Assembly (NCBI GenBank): GCA_917880885.1
Contig: OU862910.1
Span: 13,962,710-14,026,709 of the forward strand
From: Limnephilus marmoratus
Lineage: Eukaryota; Arthropoda; Insecta; Trichoptera; Limnephilidae
Reading direction: 5' to 3'
Length of the DNA stretch: 64,000 nucleotides
The notes under the pieces: generated by a model
What the model was told of the DNA's origin: nothing
The model's database searches: none
The model's input: the letters and a program-made list of their open reading frames with translations, nothing else
Part shown: positions 32,431-43,864 of the stretch, piece after piece
Layout of the letters: each line of letters begins with the position of its first letter
Numbering within the stretch: position 1 is the stretch's first letter
Position numbers and translations under genes: made by a program

Positions 32431-33090
32431 ACACAATCTAGATATTGATTTTTGAAACTTTTTGTAGAACAAAATATTTGGTTACTTTGAGTTGCAACCA
32501 GTGTTGCCACTCCATTTTCTCAGGCAAACTCTTCCATGTCACGAACAGCCTGGAAATCTCGTATGTGGTTCCTGTAAAATGAAAAAATAACAATAATGTG
32601 GATTCGTGCGGGTTAATATCGAAATTGATATGAATAGAATATTAGTTGCACTATTTAAAAATATATATATCGTGCGATTTTGATATACTCTCCGAGATAA
32701 ACTCTCGAGAAGTTAGAAATTTGATGTTTTTTAGGCCAAAAAAAAACACAAGACTTATTTATTATTTAAAAAACAACTAAAATTATTTACACTAAAGTAT
32801 TAAGAAAAAACTTTAAAACATACCTCCCAAAGTAGCCACCATTTTACAGAACCGAAAAAAAACACTTTTCAAACTTTGTACACAATTTTAAACGTCGAGC
32901 TGCGACAAGTGCAAATGATAATTTCAAAACAGATTATTCGACTTTAGGCCTATGGTATGAGTCAATACGTGCACTAATCACCCCAATTAAGCATGCATTT
33001 ATTATCCTGTCTATCTGGTAATGTCGCCATGACGTCATTATTTGGGAATTCAAAAGTGACTTATTAGCGTCTAGCTTGTGTGAAACAAAT
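32431..33090. other. AT-rich stretch; LINE 5' flank
   Basis: No gene was seen. A TTCAAA-type simple repeat lies just upstream of ORF1 at 32240-32290. Confidence 0.4.
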
Positions 33091-33099
33091 CACTGTGCG

Positions 33100-33345
33100 C
33101 CGCCCCGAGATCCATTTGTTGGATATCCAACACCTCAGCCATACATCTCTCCAAGCGATTCGCTACGTTTTGTGCTTAGCAGGGGTATCCGGGTTCATCG
33201 AGTGAGGTGTGGGTCTTGGCGGCGGATGTGCCTGCCCACCAACTACATGGCGGGCCGGTTTGGGGAGGCTCTTTGACCTCTACAACTGGTCTCTCTCGGC
33301 CCGTCTTATCTTGCACCGCTGCGGGAGCGATGGATTAATCCGTCA
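33100..33345 (+). mobile_element. Tail-less relative of the SINE-like family
   Basis: It aligns with the reverse complement of 48440-48700 and of 1500-1700: shared landmarks are CCAACACCT, GATTCGCTACGTTTTG / GGTTCGCTACGTTTGG, GCAGGGGTRYCC, GGCGGATGYGYCTGCCCACC and TCTCTCGG. The LINE-type 3' tail is missing, and sequence continues beyond the module that the shorter copies have. Confidence 0.65.
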
Positions 33346-33395
33346 ATGGACTCACTGACATCTAGATTCCTGCCTACCCCTTATACCTTTTTACT

Positions 33396-34075
33396 AGAGA
33401 TGCTACGAATAGTGATTTTGCCGAATGCCGAATACCGAATATTCGGCTAGGCTCTCGGCCGAAGCTCCGAATATTCGGCGGCCGAATATTCGGTGACACT
33501 CGTACATTTTGCGGGTGACAAGTTCCGATCTGCATCATTTAAGTGCGTGCGGTAACTACGCCGTTGTGCGTATTTGTTTTATTTGTGAGTAGGTCGTGTC
33601 ACAAAACGCAATATTTTTTTATTGTTTCATTAAACTGTGTTACTTATAGTGCGTAAATCTTAACAAAATACACTGTAGTGTGTATATCTTAAAAAATACA
33701 TGAAAATTGTTCGCCTAGATCGGACCCTTAAAGTGGTGGTCAGCAAACCCAAAACAGTATCCAAGCCTAGCATTTATCATCTTCCGGTAGCAGTGTATAC
33801 GATGAGCGGCCATTTACGGAAGCAGGTATAATTAATGATGAAAAACGCAATAGTTTGCTATCAACAAATGCTGAATTTTTTTTTTTATTCATCATAACCT
33901 GACACTGATAGATTTTAAGTATAAATTTTATGTTTGATATTGTTCTTTTCTTTTTTACAAGATTTGGTATTCGGTATTCGGCCGAATGGTTCGCAGTATT
34001 CGGCCAAATACCGAATAGTAAAAAAAGTAGCCGAATAGACCGAATACCGAATAGTGGCCGAATATTCTTTTTACT
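33396..34075. mobile_element. hAT-like MITE built of GAATATTCGG words
   Basis: The left end TAGAGATGCTACGAATAG is followed by several copies of CCGAATATTCGG-type words (33416-33495), and the right part has the same words in inverted order (33966-34066). The TAGAGATG start resembles hAT termini. I do not find a matching right terminus or target duplication, so the right end is probably lost. Confidence 0.5.
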
Positions 34076-34504
34076 TTCCAGAACTTCAAAGGAAGTATCC
34101 TTTTCTTAAAAAGACCTTTCACTCGTCATCTTCAAAGAAGACCAGCGATGAATCTGCGTAATTGTAATATTTGAAATTAAAAAAAATTAAATTATTAATA
34201 ATTTCGTTTCACGCCATTTATCTCTTATTTATAATTTCATTGTGCAATTATTTTTTTCTCTGGGTTATCTAGAAAATCTGGTGCAAATATTTTGCAACAC
34301 TGTGTTTATTTTTGGTATTGTTTAATCCACATTTTGTTGACTTTCGAGTATTCTATTACATTTTGGTTTCGGCACCATAACTCAACTGATTCGATTGCGA
34401 TATGGTTTAATTAATTCGACCACGGGAACACGAGAACTTACAGTTAAGAATGCGATGTATCTTTTTATATCCCTGCTAACAAGAGGTTGTGGTTCACCGG
34501 TTAC

Positions 34505-34925
34505 TTAACCCCTCAGGCCTCGGGCCTATTTTGTTGAAAGGTCGAAATATTTTCTTTTTGTAATAAAATCCAAAAAGCTAGAATTTTTTTGAACGCAACC
34601 GAAAACTAAAAACCATTATCAGACAAATGTATTATAACGTTATCGACGACTGTTTTTTTTGTTATTTCATGTAAAAATAATTAATGAAAAATTCCCAAAG
34701 TTTCATAATTTTTTTTTTCAATTACGGTCGGAAACTTTGGTTTCATAAAGGTGAATTTAATTGCTTAGTGGTATTGCTTTAAGATTTGAATATAAAACGC
34801 GTTTTTTTTCTTTCTAACGCCGCGCCGTTTAGACCATATTTCTAAACATAATAGTAATGCAATCGATTTCTATGAGACCTACATGAGTTGTTCCAAAAAG
34901 CGAACAAATTAGCCTGAGGCATTAA
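34505..34925 (-). mobile_element. 413-bp piggyBac-type MITE with TTAA duplication
   Basis: TTAA (34505-34508) plus CCCCTCAGGC starts the element, and GCCTGAGGCA plus TTAA (34922-34925) ends it. The TTAA duplication and a terminal repeat beginning with CC are hallmarks of the piggyBac superfamily. The interior has no transposase but aligns, reversed, with 1090-1995 and 50410-50880. Confidence 0.7.
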
Positions 34926-35476
34926 CTGGAGGAAATAAAAATATAAAGACGCGAAACTGAAAAATCTTACAAGAGCTGACTGATTAATTTGTTATTTTTT
35001 TTGTTATGGTCTAACCAAAATACACTTGTTTTAATGAAGATATTTAAATTTTTAAAATACACATTACAATTTATTTATGGGACGTTTTTGGGATTCATAA
35101 AATGTGTATTTCTCGCCTCTTTAACATAATTAACGCCGTGTACGGTTACAGACGAGGATTTATTTTATAAGAGTGTTAAATATTAATTCACGCTGGAATA
35201 TATCATCGTAAAGTATAGTTATGTCCTACTTGATTATTAATTAAAAGCTTGTTTTTGATTTCCTCCTTCATAAAGGGCAATAAATTATATGCAAGTTTAG
35301 GCTATACGGGTCCAATTAAAGAGATGCAATGAAAAAAATGTAATGATATTAAGATTGTTTAACATATTTATAATATAAAATTTCCAAAATTTGATAATAA
35401 TTAATGTAGTGTATGTGAAAATGTTTGTAGTTTCGATGTCTCCCAAGAGATGTCGTTAGTATATGTAGTTTAATGT
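34926..35476. other. AT-rich stretch without recognisable features
   Basis: Nothing supported. Confidence 0.4.
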
Positions 35477-35484
35477 GTCTCAAC

Positions 35485-36294
35485 TAGGGAATGCAATCCC
35501 GATCTCACGGGATCTCGTGAAATTTTTCGGGATCAATCCAGATCGGGATCAATTTCAGGATTGGGCGGCAGTAGTCAGCGCTACAGTGCTACACACGTCC
35601 ACTCAGGGCGCGAGTGGTGCGCTGACTGACTGACGGTCAATCCCGACTTTTTACGAATATTATTGACGGATAACGAGCGGGACAGATAATATAAAACTGT
35701 GTCGAGTGAGTGAGAAAGAGATACTTGCGTGCGTGCATGCAGTTATTTGTTTGTTTTAGTTGTGCAGTTATGGTCATTACTTTTTCTTAAATTATGAATT
35801 TTTTATTGTTTATGTTAGTTAAATAAACATAATTTTTGGATTCTTCCGTTGCTAATACCCTAAAATGTCGAAAAATAATCCAGATCAAGTATATGTTGAG
35901 TTTAGCAGTCGTTTTCCGGTATGGAGATAATGCAAGAAAGCAGTTTAATTTGACCGCTCAATGCAAGTTATGTAAAGCTGTTCTCAAAACCACATCTGGG
36001 TCTACAAAAGGTTTTCACGTCCATATGATGTCAATCAACAAAATTGACGCAAAATCATTGAATGGGAGAGTCGGAAAAACATCAAGTACTACTGAGCCGG
36101 GTGTTTTCGACAATTTATCAGTATCTTCGACGTTGTCAGCGTCTACGAAAGCGTCGTCTTCAGTGACTCGGTCACCTATTGATATTGAGGCTCAATTTAC
36201 TTACAAATAATATTTTCTTTTAATTAACGAGATTGTAATTTCTAATCTCGCGAGATCTCGAATTTGCGATCTCGAGTCGAGATTGCATTCCCTA
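35485..36294 (+). mobile_element. hAT deletion derivative, 810 bp, with exact 8-bp duplication
   Basis: Perfect terminal repeats TAGGGAATGCAATC / GATTGCATTCCCTA, followed by related GATCTCG-type words, are flanked by the 8-bp duplication GTCTCAAC (35477-35484 and 36295-36302). These are defining features of the hAT superfamily. The interior keeps only a fragment of the N-terminal BED zinc finger, so it is non-autonomous. Confidence 0.92.
35865..36210 (+). pseudogene. hAT transposase N-terminus (BED zinc finger), broken
   Basis: An ATG at 35865 opens a short frame that reads V-Y-V-E-F-S-S-R-F-P-V-W-R and then stops; the frame that continues (to 36210) has AQCKLCKAVLKTTSGSTKGF-H-V-H, a BED-type zinc-finger block with its C-x2-C and His residues. 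A frameshift near 35925 separates the two. The dimerisation and DDE parts found in 600-residue hAT transposases are absent. The end of the frame is serine-rich linker. Confidence 0.75.
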
Positions 36295-36589
36295 GTCTCA
36301 ACAGAGATCAGTAAAGTTGTTCTATATGAAAAAAATAACTGTCTCTTGTTCGAGTCCGTACCCAAACGGTTACGAAGTTAGCCAATACTATCCGATCGAT
36401 AGATAAGCATCTTTACTGACCATTTCCTATGCAGCAGATTAACACAGTGCATCCTTAAGAACAGACGTTAAGGCCAGTTAAATATTCTCTTTAACTTTAA
36501 TTTAAATTCATTCATTGTAAATAAGACGATAATAAACACCCCCAATCATCCGAATTGTATTGTCCATCAAAGAAAACAACCGAATATCA

Positions 36590-36925
36590 CAACTAGGTTG
36601 ATTTTTGAGAGAATCACTCATAATAATCTTGATTTTTGCAATAAACAATCACAATAATTCAGTTGATCTTTGTGTAAATCAATCAAAAACAATGTTTTCT
36701 TGAAGAACTAGGTATATTATTGATACAATTTCAATCTTATTGATCTTTTTGAGAAACAATCACAATAATATTGATTTATGAGCGAATCAACCATGACAGT
36801 ATTGGTATTTGTGTAAATCAATCACAAAAACGTTTTCCCTTGAGAACATCAATCGAAATATTATTGACCCTGTTGTGAGAATAAATCACATCAATGTTGA
36901 TTTATGACTGAAACAACCAGAACAA
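36590..36925. repeat. Degenerate tandem repeat of TTGATTTNTGAG units
   Basis: Words of the type GTTGATTTATGAGCGAATCA recur with heavy divergence at about 36598, 36660, 36770 and 36895, alternating with AATCAATCACAA words. It looks like an old satellite with a period of roughly 55-65 bp. Confidence 0.5.
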
Positions 36926-37185
36926 TCCCAGAAGAAATGCACTTTAGAATTAGCAGTGAAGAAACATACATTTCATGAGTTTCTGTATCTAACTATGGTT
37001 GTGTTGTTTCAACCACTGTCATATTTGAACACCATCACACAAATTGATGTCAATTTTTTGATATTTGAACGGCACCGTTAAATGCCGATTTCGAATTGAA
37101 ATTTTGATCGGTTTTCAAGGATAACCGCCAAGCTCTTATTCTTGGCGCCTCATCGACCTATTTCTATACACCCCCTTAATTAAAA

Positions 37186-37268
37186 AAAAACCTCCACACA
37201 GCATCCCCAAAGATTATTATGTAGGCCCTGAGGGTAATTATTTTCCTCGGGACTTCCTGTGTGGAGCA
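37186..37268 (+). repeat. Isolated LINE/SINE double-stem 3' tail
   Basis: CCTCCACACAGCATCCCCAA at 37191 starts the sense-orientation copy of the 80-bp tail; it ends CCTGTGTGGAG at about 37266. Both nested stems are kept, though no coding or SINE body is attached. Confidence 0.75.
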
Positions 37269-37352
37269 ACAATTTGATCAAACGCTATAACGGGTTGAAA
37301 ATCGATATTTAACGGAGTTCGTTCACCAGTCTGAGTGTATGCAAATATTCGC

Positions 37353-37522
37353 AATATCGCCCTGGTGAAAGATCCCCATTCACAACCGAAACGTTGCTTG
37401 AAATGGTTTTATTCGTGTTTAATTAACAGATCTGAATAGCCAGGTACTTCCTCACCCTCCTCACCTACATATACCTAACAGCATACCCCATTTCGGGATG
37501 CTATAGGTCCACGGTTGGGTTG
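37353..37522 (+). repeat. Repeat family B, copy 1
   Basis: It shares with 42093-42330, 52128-52320 and 55529-55706 the landmarks ATATCGCCCTGGTGAAAGA, CAGATCTGAATAGCCAGGTA, GGGATGC and a ...GGTTGG... end. It is a short interspersed repeat of about 170-240 bp without a coding region; the class is unknown. Confidence 0.7.
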
Positions 37523-37940
37523 GTTAGGAGCACAAAGAAAAAAAGGAAAAATTATATTTTCTTAGAATTAGATCTTCATTTAAATGTAACGGGGGATAAA
37601 GCGAACAATAAAATGAGATCAAAATAAATGGAATAAAAGTGTTGGAAATTTTACCGCCCCACATTTTCTTAGAAATATCACATTATAAGTTCATGCCCTT
37701 TTGATGTTGAACTATAAAATATTTACGATGTCCAGACAATAGGAGTGCATTTTTCAGTCGGTCAGCATAAAAATGAGCCATTGAACCCAATTTTAAAAGA
37801 TTCTACGAAGTAATCCCAAGTTACTACCTAGTCATCTTCGTTGGATAAAGTTCTTACTGACATTTTTTGAATGATGACCTTTGAAAGTAAAAGCCTTTCT
37901 ATGATAATAAAAAAACCATAGTCATATGTTGTGTTTTCAT
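37523..37940. other. AT-rich stretch without recognisable features
   Basis: Nothing supported. Confidence 0.4.
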
Positions 37941-37944
37941 TAGC

Positions 37945-38335
37945 GATGTGAAGGTTCAGCTGGAGAGGACTCTTGAACTCGGATTCTTCGCGGGAAGCGG
38001 ATCCTACTCCTACTCCTTTTTCAAATTGACTATTCCCGCTCGCCGGTGGAGGCATTCGATCCCGAATGCCTCCACCGGCGAGCCCGTGTTCGCTGTCCGG
38101 GTCACTCGCGAGTCGTGAGGGTTCTTTTCCAGGTTCGAGTTCCTGTGCGGGTTCCGGCTCGGAGGTCTGGCTTCGGCCGAACCTCCGAACGTCATGATAG
38201 CCGCAACAGCACCCAGTATCCAGTCCGCACCCAAGAACTCGGAAACGGGACCTGCTCCTAGAACTCGAGTACTTATGGAAGCACGACTCGGAGGCCTCCG
38301 GCAAAGTGCAGAACTTACTCCTCTCTGATTTTCAT
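37945..38335. repeat. Repeat family C, full copy with an inserted 47-bp palindrome
   Basis: It matches 5250-5390 on its left and 5985-6240 on its right, so it shows the family more compactly. At 38037-38083 it contains a perfect 21-bp-arm palindrome (GCTCGCCGGTGGAGGCATTC and its complement, ATCC loop). The GC-rich composition produces long frames on both strands that I do not regard as genes. Confidence 0.65.
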
Positions 38336-38365
38336 ATGTACGAAGTTCGTTCACAACTCAATTTT

Positions 38366-38569
38366 GACCGGTCAGTGGTTAAGTGGGCATCGCGTTTGGG
38401 TCCCACCTAGGCGTTCCGTGTTCGATACCTCGGCTGGCTAAGTCTTCCATTACGACACAAGCAACATTTTCGGCTTACTGTGGTGGTAGTAGGAGATTTT
38501 CAAATATTGTCCGGTTATTCCGGTAGTAACCCGGGAATATTTGTCTTTTCTTTCTAAAAAAAAAAAAAA
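38366..38569 (+). mobile_element. tRNA-derived SINE (family A), full length
   Basis: The 5' head has a pol III A-box-like word (CAGTGGTTAAGTGGGCATCG, 38373) and a B box GTGTTCGATACC (38418-38429) at tRNA-like spacing. The body follows (AGTAGGAGATTTTCAAATAT) and the copy ends in a 14-A tail (38556-38569). A truncated copy lies at 19955-20090. The tail suggests mobilisation by a poly(A)-type LINE. Confidence 0.75.
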
Positions 38570-38574
38570 TCAAA

Positions 38575-39725
38575 AACTCATGGCGAAGTTCCAACATCAA
38601 GCATTTTTTTAAATGTGATTACAAGAGTCCCAATCAAATGGAGTCTGTGAGACTCTGGTATCCCAAATTTGGGCATGTTACGAAGCTGAAGGTAATGAGG
38701 AGGGGAATAGGAAGGCGGGGAAGTTCCTGTTTATTCAGGTCTGGTCACCAAACATGGCTAAAGCCATTTCAAGCAACTTTCCATTTCCTAATACTGAATT
38801 TGAACCAGTGACCTCCGCATCTTCTTTTTCTGGTTACTTTTTTATTAAAAACGTGGTGCTGTATCGATTTGTTAAGATTTCAATATTTTAACAATTTTAT
38901 TTTCATATTAAAAAACTAATTTGAATGCAAATAAGAACTTATATAAATTTTATTGACAACCAATAACATTATTTTCCAAATCTCAGAATATTAAATTTTA
39001 AAAATATATTTGAAAATAAATGTAAAAATTTTGTGGGAAAAATATTTTACATTTTAATGTAACCACTACTGTTCAAATTAATTTCTGTTTTTGAAGTAAT
39101 CCCATATCAAATTCTCCAACGCTGAAAGGTGTTGACTCGACTTATTCAAGGCGCCATCATCGTGTCAAGGGATAATTTTTTTATGTGTTTGCATATTATT
39201 TGAATATTAAATTCGCTTGTTTTTAGTTTTTTTTTCCCAAGGACCACACTTTTCCGTTGCATAAAACCATAAACTTTAAGAAAGCCTTCACAACTGAACT
39301 ATTACAAAATACTTTGACAATATTTCTAAATGATTATATTATTTTTATTGACTTAATGGCAAATCATATTTTAATTATACTTGTAAAATGCTCATCAATT
39401 CTAACGCGGCCAAAATCTTCAGAAAAATCGAATAAAATATTTCTTCACGTTTCTCAATCAAGTCGCACGTTAAATTAACATAATGACCTCAACATTCCAT
39501 AAGAAGTCAAATTTAATACAAGTTGATGACATTTTATTTAACATCCCAATACGTGGGGCAAAAAACTCATTGAAAAACCGAAAATTATCATTAAGGCTGC
39601 CCTTCATTACTTACATTCGTTTATGAAATTTCTGATCGTTCAGAATATCGCACGCAACCTACACAGCCACAGTGCCATCTAATGTAAGAAGGATTTCGGT
39701 GTATTTTTTATACAAGATACCATCT
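38575..39725. other. AT-rich stretch without recognisable features
   Basis: Nothing supported. Confidence 0.4.
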
Positions 39726-40075
39726 CACTGACCGTTTCCAGTGGAGAGAACACGCAGAAATATCCAAATGCATGTTCAAACTCAATAAACTTATTACTTT
39801 GAAGTTCAACAACTCGGGGCGAGCGCGAGCCACCGAGGGCCGGACTTTATCGTCGTCTCGTATATCCCTTCGGAGGCTGCAGGATGCATTCTTCTCCAAT
39901 AATGGACCAAGGCTGCATTTCTTTGTGAGTGGATCTCAAAAGAAATTGGTGGCGTCGAGCGTCGTCACCGGCCAGACTGACAAAACCTCGCAAATCTTCT
40001 GACAAAGGGTAAACATACAGGCAATCAATTTTAAGGACACGAGCGCGTTTACGACTCCCTGCGGTAAGCAAATAG
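39726..40075. other. GC-richer patch of unknown nature
   Basis: Open frames exist on both strands (plus 39772-40002; minus 40071-39847) but neither matches a family I know. A GTAAGC splice-donor-like word follows at 40063. It could be a host exon or an unrecognised repeat; I cannot decide. Confidence 0.3.
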
Positions 40076-40496
40076 AATTATTGAAATGATTCAACCTTTT
40101 GTATTTTCAAAACTAATTTATTACTCGGTGAGCATTTCCTGGACGAGATGCTATTAGATAATAATCGATGAGCGGCAATAAACAAATAGACATTTTAATT
40201 ATTTTTAACTGCGTTCTAAATCAATCATGGTAAGCGATAACCGTTTATGTGTTGCAATGGATCATTCTACACTAAAATTCTTTAATAGTCAAATTTATAA
40301 ATAAATTTCATATAATTGACTTTTAATTTAACACTGATGAAGAAAACAACTGCTTACTAATTAGTTTATACATAAATTAACACGTTTTGCGAATAGCACA
40401 ATCAAGCGAAAATTGATTTCAGTATTGTGGTCGTAAATTAAATGAATAAAATACTCGATAAATCTACCTAATCAATACGGATAGAGAGGAGAATTA

Positions 40497-41060
40497 ACAA
40501 TAGATACACGATCACAATGAGAATAATCCTAACTGTAGTAGATTACTAGTAGATATAAGATCACAGTGAGAATATTCCTAACTGTAGTAGATAACTAGTA
40601 GATATTATCTCAATAAGAATAAACCTAATTATAATAGATAACTAGTAGATACAAGATCACAATGAGAATAATCCTAACTGTAATAGATAACTGTAGATAT
40701 AAGATTACTATGAGAATAAAACTATTTTTAGGAGATATAAGATCACAATGAGTATAGTCATAACTGTAGTAGATTACTAGCAGATATAAGATCACAATGA
40801 GAATAAAACTATTTTTAGGAGATAACTAGTAGATATAATATCACGATGAGCATAATCGTAACTGTAGTAGATTACTGGTAGATACAAGATTACAATGAGA
40901 ATAATCCCATCTGCAAGAGATAATTAGTAGTTATAAGATCACAATAAGAAAAATCCTAACTGTAACAGATAACTAGTAGATATAAGATTACAATGAGAAT
41001 AATCCTACCTGTAATACATAACTAATAAATTTAAGATTACAATGAGAATAATCCTAATCT
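40497..41060 (+). repeat. Minisatellite, about 12 units of about 47 bp
   Basis: The unit contains AAGATCACAATGAGAATAAT and CCTAACTGTAGTAGATAACT and TAGTAGATAT. Units vary by substitutions and short deletions; a variant with AAACTATTTTTAGGAG appears twice (about 40716 and 40806), pointing to a higher-order duplication of a two- to three-unit block. Confidence 0.9.
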
Positions 41061-41061
41061 A

Positions 41062-41600
41062 ATTATTGCAACTTTGTAAATGATTTAATTGTTATAATTT
41101 GGAAGTAACGTCAGATTTATTTAAATAATATTATTATTATTAATAATTAAAAAGCTGATTGATAAAATACCCAATAACTTCGCATTGTGTACAAGGTGAT
41201 TCCTTTAAACCAGCTATCAAGAAAGGAAACATGAACACACTGGATACGAAAGAAATAACGATAATCTTGTACAAACCCACACATAAAAATGTTAAACACA
41301 ATTCCAAATTATCCAGCAAGGTATCAAAAACATGTAAACTCCGAAGAAAGGTCACTTTTTTGCAATTCAACAAGAAATGTTAGTAATATTTAAAAAGATA
41401 ATGCAGGTTTCTATTTCAATTTGAAGTGAACATTATTCGTTATTGAAAAACACCGTTTATGTCCGGCATTACTGTTATAAAAAAATAATCATGAATTTAT
41501 GAATAATTTCGTTGCGTTTTAAGTTTCCAAGCAAAAATATCTACAAAACTACGTTCATCACATTTTAATATCATTAAATTATTGCAATGTCAAACGTCAG
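41062..41600. other. AT-rich stretch without recognisable features
   Basis: Complementary frames around 41140-41383 have no domain and look like chance. Confidence 0.4.
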
Positions 41601-41609
41601 TGTGGAGAA

Positions 41610-42721
41610 GTACAAAAAAGTGCATTTTTCGAACTATAATTTCCTTGATTTTAGTCAAGCAGACTATCAGAATCATTTGTGAAGTTTGCGGAAGTCATGG
41701 GTTCAAATCACGGCGAGGGCAAGTAAATTTTATTTGATGGCTCTCTGTTACATCAAAATTTAATCATTTAAAAATAATATAAGGTATGTTTGCGGCACAT
41801 TCCAGAGTAGAACATACTCTCATTGGAGGGGACCCCACCACTTTCCCAACGGCGTTATAAGGAAACATATGGTTTCCTCCTTCACCGCACACGTCAATAA
41901 TCTATTTTATTGAAGCTACATTTATTTGAATGACTCTAGACCCTCCAATGTCCATGCATACGGGATTAGAAAGCAGTATGCAAGTACTTACATTAACATA
42001 ATACAAAAGAATAGTAAATGTGGCAAACCGTAGAATAATTCTTCTGAAATCTATAGAGAAAAATATGTACAGATAATGTTACATACTTTCAGTAACGCCC
42101 TGGTGTAAGACCACCATTCAGAATTGAAACGTTGCTCTAAATGGCGTATTTGGTGACTAGATATGAATAGCCAGGTACTATCCCACTTTCATCTTCCCTA
42201 CCTCCTTCATATTTATCCCACTTTCATCTTCCCTACCTCTCTTTCCACTTCCACAGCGTATCTCAATTGGGGATGCCAAAGTCTTACAGGCTCCTGGCGG
42301 TTGGAAGCAGTTGGGATTCTTGTGCGTATGTTAATGTAAGTACTTGCATACTGCTTTCTAACCCCGTATGCATGGACATTGGAGGGTCTAGAGTCGTTCA
42401 AATAAATGTAGCTTCGTTAAAAAAAAGTAGAGTTTTCACGTGTGCAGAGAAAGAGGAAACCATATGTTTCCTTATAACACCGTTGGGAAAGTGGTGGGGT
42501 CCCCTCCAATGAGAGTATGTTCTACTCTGGAATGTGCCGCAAACATACCTTATATTATTTTTAAATGATTAAATTTTGATGTAACAGAGAGCCATCAAAT
42601 AAAATTTACTTGCCCTCGCCGTGATTTGAACCCATGACTTCCGCAAACTTCACAAATGATTCTGATAGTCTGCTTGACTAAAATCAAGTAAATTATAGTT
42701 CGAAAAATGCACTTTTTTGTC
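41610..42721. mobile_element. 1.1-kb inverted repeat element with about 390-bp arms
   Basis: The left arm (about 41610-41999) and right arm (about 42327-42721) are near-identical reverse complements: GTTTGCGGAAGTCATGGGTT on the left and its complement at about 42637, GGAGGGGACCCCACCACTTT at about 41836 and its complement at about 42490, and CTTGCATACTGC / GCAGTATGCAAG at the inner ends. Each arm holds a tRNA-like B box (GGGTTCAAATCACG, 41709). The 330-bp spacer is a copy of repeat family B. No ORF. It may be two SINE-like copies in head-to-head orientation or a true foldback element. Confidence 0.8.
42093..42330 (+). repeat. Repeat family B, copy 2 (spacer of the inverted repeat)
   Basis: It carries the family landmarks (GCCCTGGTGTAAGA, TGAATAGCCAGGTACT, GGGGATGCCA) plus a tandem duplication of a 38-bp pyrimidine segment (TATCCCACTTTCATCTTCCC at about 42176 and 42215). 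Confidence 0.7.
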
Positions 42722-43431
42722 ATGTTAAACTTCTTCTCATGTTCTTGTTCCCATAAGATTTTTTCCCCTCTCTATCCAACGAAATCCGAGGAATGTCCTT
42801 TAATAATAACGCTGCTCTTCAAAATGGGTTTGCCGACTTGACCTTGAAGAAACAGTCTAATGAAACAACATAAACAAATTCGACCTACAGCTGACAATCA
42901 ATTTAATATTTTAATTACATTCGCACGCGAATTGAAAACAAAACATACATAGACGAGATGGGATATTTGAGACTTAAGCGGGTCATTGGCGAATGAATTG
43001 CGCCATCACAAGCTCAGCTTCTCGACTGGCCAGATCGGGGGCACATGACAACCGTTTTGGAAATCAGAATAACCCAGAGGTGTCGAGATTAAATACTGAC
43101 AAACAACAAACACACTAACAAGCCACGTGGGTGCACAATGGAGAATTAATTTAAATCTTCCGATGCACTCCGCCCACTATTCTGAACTTGAGCAAAATCA
43201 GTTGAGGAAATGTTGTTGAAAAGTATCAACGAACTTGACATTATTTTTAGCGGTGATTATTAAAAAAAAAACATTATTCATAATGTTGACTTTTATTTCT
43301 GCAAGTACCTGCAATGGAAGATAAATTTACCAGGATAATGCGAAAAGAGAGAAGGAAAGCTTTGTTAAAATATTACTAATTAAGTACTTCAAATTAATGC
43401 AGGATTCATTTTGATTTAGTATCACCGATAG
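42722..43431. other. AT-rich stretch without recognisable features
   Basis: Nothing supported. Confidence 0.4.
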
Positions 43432-43569
43432 TTTTTTTTAAAAGAGCTCCACCCCAGAGGCCCTGAGGAAAATAATTCACCTCAGGACCTATATTTTTTT
43501 TAATTTTTTTTTTTATTGTTGATACAGTATTATTTTACAAATTTTTATAGTACAAACCAGTAATGTTGG

Positions 43570-43602
43570 CCTCACTGGGTTGTTTACCCGTGCTGAGGCC
43601 CC
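43570..43602 (-). other. LINE 3' UTR hairpin
   Basis: GGCCTCA and TGAGGCC form the outer stem with an inner GGGT/ACCC stem. Position just before the poly(A) suggests a reverse-transcriptase recognition structure. Confidence 0.5.
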
Positions 43603-43864
43603 CATTTTATAATATAATACTTTATACATTATAGTTTAAAAAAAAGAAATATACAAAGTTGGTGATAAAACAAACAAAAAAATCATTTAAAATAAAGATA
43701 ATTTTAAACTAAAAATAGAGATCAAAAATTAAAATTATTTTAAATTAATAAACTAAAAAAATAAAGTAATTAAATGAAAATCGGCGTATATTATGTTTTA
43801 TGTGTTTGTGAGTGTTACGTGTTTTATATTGGTTTTGTGTGTTGGGAGTATACGTTTTATTCTT

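Noticed and set aside
35836..36210. Host BED zinc-finger gene
   Set aside because: It sits exactly inside an element with hAT termini and 8-bp duplications and is frameshifted; it is a transposase remnant.
37353..37400. Third hammerhead-like motif (GCCCTGGTGAAAG ... CGAAACGTTGC) in repeat family B
   Set aside because: The core reads CTGGTGA instead of CUGANGA and no stem II forms between the two boxes; the other copies do not restore it.
37828..38354. Frames of 114-158 codons in the GC-rich repeat
   Set aside because: They span a repeat family and a perfect palindrome, overlap each other in different frames and show no domain.
40497..41060. CRISPR array
   Set aside because: Units are contiguous and vary throughout; there are no conserved repeats separated by unique spacers, and the context is eukaryotic.
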